A DNA stretch of 64,000 nucleotides from Carallia brachiata (lineage: Eukaryota > Streptophyta > Magnoliopsida > Malpighiales > Rhizophoraceae). Positions 24,415 through 34,300 of this stretch are shown here, piece by piece. A program made the position numbers and the translations under genes. The notes beneath the pieces were generated by a model, which saw only the letters and a list, made by a program, of their open reading frames with translations, was not told where the DNA came from and ran no database searches. The first letter of the stretch is position 1; every line of letters starts with the position of its first letter. The stretch lies in NCBI GenBank assembly GCA_021464245.1, contig JADCRB010000041.1, positions 835,656-899,655 of the forward strand. The letters run 5' to 3'.

Positions 24415-24846
24415 TGTTGGAACAGAAAAGATGGTTAGATTAGAATATTAAAAATTGCTTCAAGTTGTATAATAGTGTCACTCTTCTTAAGGTAAAATTT
24501 GCTCTCATATCGATAAAAGCAGGTTAAAAGAAATTCTCTCACAGGATAAAATGAAGTACATTTGATTGTAGTTTGCACTTCTGAAATTAAGTCTTCGAGA
24601 AGTTGTTGTAATATCCAAAAATTACTCTCAAAATGTGCATGAATTTTTCTACTCTTCTCTATATCTATGTGAATAGCTAATTCACATATTTATAGAGAGA
24701 TTGATAAGGTAGTTATTTAGCCAAGAGGTACATCTTTTGAGTCCAATAAACACGACTTTCGACGTGTCTTTTTATTAATAGACACAACTCCATAATTAAA
24801 AAATTAACTAGGGGATATGACTTTCTATTTTGAAAATTCCCCAACA
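24415..24846 (-). repeat. LTR (432 bp, probable 5' LTR on the minus strand)
   Basis: Partner of 20293-20759 with the same TGTTGG and CCAACA ends. Conserved internal words include TTGCTTCAAGT, CTCTCACAGGATAAAAT and TTTTGAAAATTCCCC. It is followed directly by the AAAAA target duplication. Confidence 0.75.
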
Positions 24847-24851
24847 AAAAA

Positions 24852-27470
24852 GCGGAGGGAAAGAAAAGTAAAAGGATTAATGTAAATTATTACATTTGAA
24901 AAATGTTGGGAAAGTGGAAGAGAAGGAAATTTTTAATTCTCCTAATTCTCTCTGACCAACCAAAACCAATCTTCCAAACATTGGAAGAATTTTGAAGGAA
25001 AATTATGAAAAGACTATATTACTTTCATTATATATTAACAACTACAAATTTATTTAAAACAAAACAAGATCTCCACATTTTTTAAAATTTATTAAATTTT
25101 TTAATAAAAAATTTTATTAATATTATAAACTTACTAAACTAAATTTATAGAAGTATTTCATATATTATTTATAAATCATATATTTTTCATATTATATATA
25201 ATTTTTTTTATTGAAAGGTAAAATTAAAATTTTCATATATATTATTTTGATCTCCCTCACTTTCCACTCTTTTCCAAATAAAAAATTTTTAATTTTTCTT
25301 TCCCTTATCACCTCTTTTCAAATATAATAGATGATTGAAAATATTTCTCTCCTCTAATAATCTTTTTCCCCACTTTTTTCTCCTTTATTTTTCTCTATCT
25401 CTTGAGGATTTTATCCAAATACAGTGTTAAAGTACGAGGAGAGGGTTTCGTTCTAGAAAACTTAATGTAGCTGAGGCCACTAGATGTTTGATGAAATGTC
25501 TCAATTAGGTTCAGACATCTCACGTGTGTGGCTTCCTTAACTGGCCGACGTATCATCTAAATATGAGAGGAGGCCCGGTGAAAAGAAACGGAGACGACAA
25601 ACACAAACCCCAAATACTTGCCAAAACAAGGAAAATCGTGCAGCTGCACGAGGAGGACTTGCAGGAGCAAGAGACGAGCTCTCACTCGCAAAAAGACGAG
25701 GAGAGAAAAATTGACTGCAACCATGCATACTTTAATAAGTGATGTTTACATTATAATCCTCTCCAATATTATGATACTAGGTATATTTAATACAAATAAA
25801 TTCCATTTCTTAAAATTAAGCATAAAAAATACGTATTTTATATTTTTGGCTCTATTATTTATTTTTTAATATAAGTTTAATATATTGATGATATAATAAT
25901 AAATATTGAATGTCTTTTTATCAAGAAAAAATGATTCATTGTAAATATATTGATCATCGGATCTGTAAGTTGAAATCGGAGTAACCCTTGTTTGTCCTCC
26001 CTCATTCAACCATCCCCAACGAGTAGACCCACCACTCGAACACTGTTGGATTTAATGAGCATTCTTTGCACCTAACCACAATGTTAACGAGTCGTGAACC
26101 TACAATCATGTTTCAACATAAATTCTCATTTATGCAGAGACGAGCGATAGCGTAAAAACTGAAACTCAAGTCGATGCGAAGGAAGACATGCTAAGTTATC
26201 ACTAAGTTAGCATATCGGGTAGTAATGTCCTTTTAGTTACTTAAATAAAAACATAAATACTGATATTTAAATGGTAACATTACAAGGGTTTCTATGTCAT
26301 TTGCAATAAGAAAGTCAATATGTCATTTGTCGGTCCGAATGGTTCAAATCATTTTTTTTTTTTTTTGGTTACAAAAGAGCTCAGAAAATCATAAAAGGAT
26401 AAGAGAAACATTAGCGTTTGAAGATAGGAATAAGAAGTATTAATAGAATATTCTAATTAATTGTGTTAAAAATACACGATATCAAAGTAAATTTTTTTAT
26501 TCTTCTTTTATGTATGTGAGAATTTGAGAGGATTTGTGAAAAAAAGAAAACCTCCTAAAACTTTTTTAGAAAATACGATGCATGAAGGGGAGGCTCTCTC
26601 CATTATTATTATTTTTTTATTAAAAAATTCATTAAATGATAAGTTATATAATATAGGAGACGTATAGTATTATTACTACTATCTTGAGTTTGAAAGAAAG
26701 TGTTGAAATATTTTTTTTTTTGCTCTTCTTTCCGTGGATAATAAATCATATAGAAACCTTTTGGTTTAACGTGTAAGCCAGCTCACACTGTGAAGGAGCT
26801 TGCATATGTCAGATATAAGTGTATGCTTGTTGATACGCGGGAGTGGAAGTCAGGGGACAAATGGAAGCCATACATATGCACACTCGCAAATAGCCTTAAT
26901 TTTGTTATTCTAAGTTCTAACAATAAAATTTTATACATTTTTTTTTTATCAGTATGGTAGAAACTAAGTTTACATCTTATAGAATCAGGTCTCACTTGAA
27001 TTTTTTTATCACATTTGGTATTGAGTTAACTCTTGGAATCAAATTAAAAAATCTCCCAATTTATATATATTTATTATACTATCCAATTTATAATTCGTGA
27101 AGATCCAGACGGAGACTGGAGACCAATAAATAGATCAAAAGTAGTAGAAGATAAATTGAGATAGAGTGAAACATTATTGGCAAGCAAACAAGATGCCTTC
27201 CACTTGTCTCCCTTTCAAGCAAATAGCAATGCTGGACAATCGCAAAATGCCCAATACTAGCTCCCAAACTTCCTTGTTCTTAATTACAGAAAATTAATAT
27301 TGCATATAGTAAATTACATCTTCTCTTAGATAGTACAAATTTCTTTTATTGTTTGTATGAAAAATTCAGTTTTCTGTTTTTTTTTTGGTAAATTCAGTTT
27401 TCTTGTTTCAGGGCATTGGTGTTACACACTAAAAGGTTCGTTCCAGCTATGTATCGTGAAAACAAACCAC
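24852..27470. other. Intergenic region between the MATE units
   Basis: Mostly AT-rich. Segment 25580-25700 is a diverged repeat of 20165-20280, and 25780-26520 can be partly matched to 39040-39300 beyond copy 2 (for example the shared TTATTCTTCTTTTATGT). It is therefore the distal part of the duplicated 3' flank. No gene is supported. Confidence 0.5.
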
Positions 27471-27479
27471 GTAGATCAA

Positions 27480-28350
27480 AATTAAATATGTGAGAATCTT
27501 ATAAGATTGTCTTGAGATTGTGTATATAGTCCGACAGACGGTTAGGATTCGTTGGTGAGATATGATCAACTCATCTAAAATTATATATTTATTATCTATT
27601 AAGATATCTATTGAACTGTATATTACACAATATGATTAAATATCAGAACTTTTAAGATAAAAGTTTGAGTCCTTAATTATTAAGATTTTTTTTTTTTTTG
27701 TGGTGTAGAGACATTTAACCTCTCCACTATTAACACACATAATTTCATTTTCTTATGAGTTATGATTTCGGGCAGAGAAACATATATATATATATTATAT
27801 CGGTTGCAAGTGAGGCCGAAAGACTAATAAATAAGAACAAAGTCTATAATATTTAAATAAAAGATTAAAATATCTCAACAAATTGTCTCAATTAATTATA
27901 CAATAAAATCACATAAAAACAGGACCTCCACGTGCCTACAAAAAGTCTTTTAAACTGAAAAAGCTCATTTATTATATGTAATATATTCTTTTTTTTTTCT
28001 CTGTTTGTACAATATTTTACATCATTATTACTCAACATAAAGATGTAGAATTACCATCCATAGTATTTATTATTAGGAAAAAAATTTGATTACTTCAATT
28101 AAGTATATTTAAAATAGTAATAAAATGATATATACCGTTAATTAAATTTATAAAAAATAAAAAATAAATAAAATATTAGATATCATTGAATAATATTATA
28201 TAGTTATTTATTACTATATATTTAAAATCACTTAATATTATTCTAATTCTAATAAAATTTAAATGCAAAGTATCCCATCATTGTAATATTAATTAAATTA
28301 TAATTTATTAAATTAGTTAATTAAATTATATTTATTTAAGTTCCTCGCAA
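27480..28350 (+). repeat. Third, orphan copy of the MATE upstream sequence
   Basis: The stretch AAGATTGTCTTGAGATTGTG, then GAGATATGATCAACTCA, TTTCATTTTCTTATGA and TACAATATTTTACATCAT occur in this order. The same order appears in the upstream blocks of copy 1 (12620-13190) and copy 2 (30030-30990). No MATE exon follows. It looks like a relic of an older unit whose gene body has been lost, or a local promoter duplication. Confidence 0.6.
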
Positions 28351-29264
28351 CTTGGAGACATCAATTTTATTTATGGCACGATTATCAAATTGGAGACATC
28401 GGTGCAATAATTGCAGACATCAGTACAATAATTAATAAAGACCAGTCAGAATTTGCCTGTCAAACAACAAAGCTGCTCCTACAAAACAAAACACAACCCC
28501 CAGAATCTGCCCCTCACGCTACGATTCTCTGCACACAAAACCCTCATTTGAGTATGGAAAACTTTAATAATTAAAATTTATATTTATATTTTCAAAATTT
28601 TAAGTTTTAATATTAATAAAAAATATGAGATTTATATAAATAAAAAAAATTATCTTAATTTAAAATTTAATGGACCTTTTAATAATAAAAATATAAACTA
28701 TCAATGAACATCAAGCTATTAGGAAGTTAAACGTCCATTTTCAAAATTATAGATTGCGAATCTTTCAATAAGAATAAGATTAACTATTAAAAAATTTATA
28801 AAAAAAAATCTACTCTTTTACGTGAGAGCCACAATCTTTGCGACCGCGTAAGGGAAGAGATGGGTCACATCTCGAAGGGGTGCGACGTAATCGCTCATGG
28901 GACCCGCAGGAGGAATATGTTTCACAAAACTTTATCACTAGCGACAAGTTCCTCCCTGTACTTACATTAATGTTCCCGTTTTTATTAAGCGAATACATCA
29001 ACATCAGTCGAACAACATTATATGAGACTACTTGATAAGATACGCAAGGATATAAATATATATATATATATAATTTAAAGGTATTTGATATTTTTTTATT
29101 TTTTTAAATTTTACATATTTTTTAATAATTTAATAATTAAAATTACAATTTACCTGTCATTGATAGATACCCACTGTGACGTGCCTACAAAGTATATTTC
29201 TTTTTTTGACTTATACAAAGTATATTTCTGAGATCGATAATCGGGACGAGGGCCATTATTTATA

Positions 29265-29761
29265 GGGATAAATATTTTTAAAGTTCTAAACCTTTAGATT
29301 TTTTTATATTTGAGTCCTAAACCTTTTTAACATTTCATTTGAGTCCTAAATCTTTTAATTTTTTACTATATCAGTCCTTTAAATTACGAAAAGTAGTCAA
29401 TTTATTAATAAGTGAGTTTAATTTAATAAAAATCATTTAAAAAAGCTTAAATACATGAGTTAAATATTTTTTCATCAACAAAATGCATATTAAATATTTT
29501 TTTAATCAACAAATATACGAATTAAATAGGCAACATGTATATTTTTTTATAAAAAAGACATTCAATTCATATATTTAATCTTTTTTAAATAATTTTTTGT
29601 AAAGTTAAAATTATTTTTTAATAGATTGATCACTTTTGTTAGACAGAGGGACTAATTTGGTAGAAAATCAAAAAGTTTAGGACTCAAATGAAATGTCAAA
29701 AAGGTTTAGGACTCAAACGTAAAAAAACCTAAAGGTTTAGGACTAAAAAAATCCTTATCCC
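29265..29761. mobile_element. Mutator-like foldback MITE (497 bp), TSD ATTATTTATA
   Basis: Ends GGGATAA and TTATCCC. The outer ~120 bp on each side are inverted repeats rich in the phrase GAGTCCTAAACCTTTT. A perfect 10-bp duplication ATTATTTATA borders it (29255-29264 and 29762-29771). The uninterrupted site is seen in unit 1 near 11490-11510. Long inverted ends plus a 9-10 bp target duplication are the hallmarks of Mutator-derived MITEs. It has no coding capacity. Confidence 0.85.
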
Positions 29762-30600
29762 ATTATTTATATACCAGTAATGTGTGTTAAAGTTACTTTG
29801 ACTCTACTAGGAGGCCGTTTGATTACCAGTCGTTAATATTTGTTATTGGTTATAGTTGTGATTATTGATTATGTTGTTGAAATTTTATAAGATATATAAT
29901 TGACATAATTCTTTTTATTTTTTTTAAATTTTGTATCTTTTTTTAGAATTAGAACGTAAACTTTATAAAATTATTATCTTATGTTTGAAAGAAGGTATTA
30001 AAATCTTATAAGATAATCGCGTATCCGTTAGCATCTTGTAAGATTATCTTGAGATTGAGTATATTAGTCCCATTGATGGTTAAGTTCATCGGTCAGATAT
30101 GATCAACTCATTTAAAATTATATTTTTTTAGTTTATTAAGAGGTGTATTAAAGCGTATAAAATAATTTTTTCTATTCTCATACCTATACTCATTTATAAG
30201 ATTAGATATCAAAAATTTTAAGATAAAAGTTTAAAGTTTTAATCACTAAAATATTTTATAAAAATATTTTGTTTTTAATTTTTGTACAAACATTTGTAAT
30301 TCGTGTAACCTCACCACCATTAACAACACGGAATTTCATTTTCTTATGATTTCTGTCAGAGAAATAATCTATATATATTTAATTTGGTCACAGGTAAAGT
30401 AAAAAGTTAGTAAATAAGAACAGAGTCTCTAATACCGAAAAAAAAAATTTAAACGATCTCAATAATAAATCTAAATCAGCCATACTAGAAACATTCGAGA
30501 ATAATTCTTTTTTTTTTTTCTAAGAACAGGAAGATAAAGCTGCCCTTCATTTAAGCCCACAAAAAGTCTCCTGCGTTAGAAAACGATCTTTTTTTTTTTT

Positions 30601-30956
30601 AATTAATAACAAAAATATCACTAATTTTATTTAAATTAATAAATTTAACACTAATTTTAAAAAGAAATAAATCTAACACTAATTTTACCTAAAGTAATAA
30701 ATTTAACACGCTATAAAATTTTTTGAACAGAATTTATCTGTTTCGATAATGTGACTTAATTTATATATTATTATGTCATCAAAACAGACATATTTCTATA
30801 AATCTGTTATCAAAACAGACAGATTCTATTTATATAAAATTATTACGTGTTAAATTTATTATTTTAAGTAAAATTGATGATAAATTTATTACTTTTTAAA
30901 ATTAGTGGTAGATTTATTATTTTAAATAAAATTAATGATATTTTTTTATATTAATT
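30601..30956. mobile_element. Palindromic MITE (356 bp) in the upstream flank of MATE copy 2
   Basis: The left half (words ATCACTAATTTTATTTAAAT, ATAAATTTAACAC) returns as reverse complement in the right half. This gives arms of more than 100 bp around a centre with AAAACAGACA repeats. It interrupts a poly(T) stretch, leaving T runs on both sides as the probable target duplication. The corresponding site in unit 1 (about 13150) is empty. Confidence 0.75.
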
Positions 30957-31391
30957 TTTTTTTTCTCTATTTGTACAATATTTTACATCATTATTTACTT
31001 AATATAGTTGTATAACCCCGATCCTTAGCTTCTTTTAAAAAAAAAAAATGCTAGCAGATATATTAATAATAATATTTATAAGTTAAATTAAATATTTAAA
31101 TTATTAACATCTTTATTTAATTATTTTTTAAGATAAAATTATTTAAATACTCAAATAAGTCTTTTCCATTCAATCATTATATTAATGAATCATTATATTA
31201 ATGAATTTAACGTAAAAGGTATCAATACATTTGGTATAAAATCTCCAAAACTGGGGGCAGCGACAAAACAAAGTCTCCAATTTAGATTAACGAGAAGAGA
31301 ATCTTAGTATTTATTACCATATTAATGAACACCACGCCATATTTTTGTCCAAGCTATAGACTAGGCCTCTCTGTCTCAGCCTATAATAATA

Positions 31392-34300
31392 ATGGAAAAT
31401 TCTAGGCAGCCACTTCTCTCCCGGAGAGATGGCAACCACTCAAACCAACAAGAAGAGCTTGACGGCCAACCACCGTCACTTCCGGTGTCGACACCAACAA
31501 ACGGTTCCTTTGCCTCCTCCTTCGTCGCCAACGCCGACGACATCCCTCCAATTAACGGCGTCCGTGATTTTTTCAGAGAGTTCTATAGGGAGTCCATCAA
31601 ACTATGGTTCCTGGCAGGCCCTGCCATCTTCACTTCTGTCTGCCAGTATTCCCTCGGCGCCGTCTCTCAAGTCTTCGCCGGTCAAGTAGGCACTCTCGAC
31701 CTTGCTGCCGTCTCCGTCGAGAACTCCGTCATCGCCGGCTTCTCCTTCGGCGTTATGGTACAATTTTTTTCCATTTTTCGTATCTCCCTAACATTTTTTA
31801 TTCATGACTAGTGAAAATAGAGCTAATTATCAAACTTCCATTTCTGTGGTCATAAGCTTGGCATGGGAAGCGCGCTTGAAACGCTGTGTGGGCAAGCGTT
31901 TGGAGCTGGGCACCTGGACATGCTTGGGATCTACATGCAAAGATCGTGGGTCATCCTCAGCACAACATCTTTGGTGCTTACTTTGCTCTACATCTTCGCG
32001 GCCAATATCTTGAGGTTGATCGGCCAGACTCCGGCTATATCCGAGGCGGCGGGGATATTCTCAATATGGATGATCCCACAGCTGTTTGCATACGCTTTAA
32101 ATTTTCCCATGGCAAAGTTCTTACAAGCACAGAGCAAAATGATGGTCATGGCCTTCATAGCGGCTGCAGCGTTGGTGTTGCATGCGTTTTTCAGCTGGCT
32201 GTTGATGTTGAAGTTGCGGTGGGGACTTGTTGGGGCGGCCGTTGTGTTAAATGCGTCTTGGTGGTTCATAGATGCGTCTCAGTTTTTTTATATATATCAG
32301 CGGAACTTGTGGACGAGCATGGAATGGATTCTCCTGGAAGGCCTTTCAGAACCTTTGGGGTTTTGTTAGGTTGTCTCTTGCATCTGCCGTAATGCTTTGG
32401 TAAACCCCCTCCTTTTGTTTTCTGTTTTTCTTTATCGAGCTCCTTTACATGGCAACGTTGTGCGTAAGGCACACCCTCCATCTAACTGACATCTATCGCT
32501 CATTAGTTTATCATTTTTTTTCTCATTTTTTTCAGAATTTAACTATCTACGTCACTGACTTGTAATGACAAAAAATTTTATTCTTTTCTTTAATACTTCT
32601 TTTGGAAAAACAAATTTTGATTCGAGTAGTCACTGTAGCCAATTAACCAAAAAAAAAAAAAACTCCCAGAAGGTAAATAATTAATGTTTGTTATTAAAAC
32701 TGTCGGTATTGAAAGTGAACTGAGCCAGAATTTGGGAGTAGTGTTTGATTACATGGCTAAACTAAAAAGTCATTCTGTCAGAATTTAAACTGCTATGTAA
32801 TTGTAATAAAAATATATTAATCACAAAAGATAGTGATTTTTTTTTTTATTGCTGTAATTATACAAAAACACTCATTGTTACTGTATGAATAATTTTTATG
32901 TGGCTATAAACATTTACTGTTTAGAGTACGGGCACAAACAAAATAAAGCTTGAGCATCACATGGTCTCAGGGAAAGCGATTGTGATGATTTGAATTAATA
33001 GCTTTGATCTTTTGCTTGGGAGCACGGAAACTTAAAAAATGAAGGGTATTACGTGTCAGATACATATTCGATACGGACAAGTGACGAACACGTGATGGAT
33101 ATTTATCTGATACAGATAGAAATATTCATTAAAAAAATTTTAAAAAAATTTGAATATAAGTGTCGAATACGAGAAATACAAGTGTCCAATATTTCACGGA
33201 TATGTCTGAATATTTTTATAATTATTTTTAATAAATAAAAAAAAATTAAAAGTTATAATTTAATGATTTCACTAATCAGAAACTTTTAAATTGTTTGGAT
33301 TTCAACTCATTTTTAATTTTAACAAAAAAAATTAAATTAATTACAAAATTTTATATCTTTATTTTATTACTTTACAATAAAGAGGATTCCGCTTAGCATC
33401 CTTAATTGGTTCTAAGTGGATGCAATTATTATGTTCTAAATATGCATAATATTTATTTTGAATCACAGTGCTCATTCACCCGATTCGACAAAAGAAAAAG
33501 AAAAGCGTAACATTACAGATATCTAATTTTATGTTTTTTTGTGTGTTATTTACAGGTGGCCACAATGATTATTAGCATAGGACAAAAAGCATAAGATTCA
33601 CACATATTATATTAGCTAATCAATAATAGCTTTCATCCATGACTCAAAAAAAAAAAAAAGCTTTCATAATGAAAAAAAAAATTTTGTTCACTTTCTCGAA
33701 TTTCTTTTGTAGCTTGGAAGTTTGGTACTTCATGGCATTAATTCTCTTTGCTGGGTACTTGAAGAACGCAGAGGTGTCGGTGGATGCATTGTCTATATGG
33801 TAATTCCAACTTTCCTAGTTTCTCTTCAACTTTGCATATGGATACATGTTGAATGAACGGAATCAGTGAGCTAGTTATAGTTTAATTAATAGTAGAGAAA
33901 TTTCTAAGACTAAAGATTTTAAGTTTGAATCCTGATCAAAACTAATTAATCAAAAAAAAAAAATCAAATGAACGACGACAAAATTTGTATACTATTAGAC
34001 AAATCTGCTTCCAACTAACACTCAACCCCACCATTTGTTATCGTAGAAGAACAATCAGACAAATCTGCTTCCGTATCAAAATTGTTAACCCGAAAGGTAT
34101 TCTTATTTTAAATGGATTTTATTTTGTTTGCCTTGCAACAAGCAATATACTTTTTTAACAGACATATAAAAGCACCATATTTTGTTTATTTAGAAAAGTA
34201 TAATTTTAATAATTCAAGAAAAAATAATAACCCACCCCCGAAAGGTATTCTTATTTTAAATAGATTTTATTTCGCTAATTTTACAAACAGAAAATGAAAT

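Larger units (their letters stand above)
20293..24846 (-). mobile_element. Non-autonomous LTR retrotransposon (4.55 kb) with TSD AAAAA
   Basis: Two similar terminal repeats, 20293-20759 (467 bp) and 24415-24846 (432 bp), both begin TGTTGG and end CCAACA. They are flanked by AAAAA at 20288-20292 and 24847-24851. Read on the minus strand, a purine-rich AGCAGGAGAT directly precedes the LTR at 20759, like the polypurine tract of Copia-type elements, so the element probably runs minus. The LTRs differ at roughly one position in five by eye, indicating an old insertion. No gag, protease, integrase or RT frame of an LTR element is recognisable inside, and the usual initiator-tRNA primer site next to the other LTR is not obvious. 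The interior instead holds a LINE fragment and unassigned sequence. Confidence 0.75.
28351..31391 (+). other. Upstream flank of MATE copy 2 (duplicated)
   Basis: Matches 10641-13880 in pieces, at clearly lower similarity than the coding exons. It is interrupted by two foldback insertions (29265-29761 and 30601-30956) that copy 1 lacks. It contains no supported gene. Confidence 0.6.
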
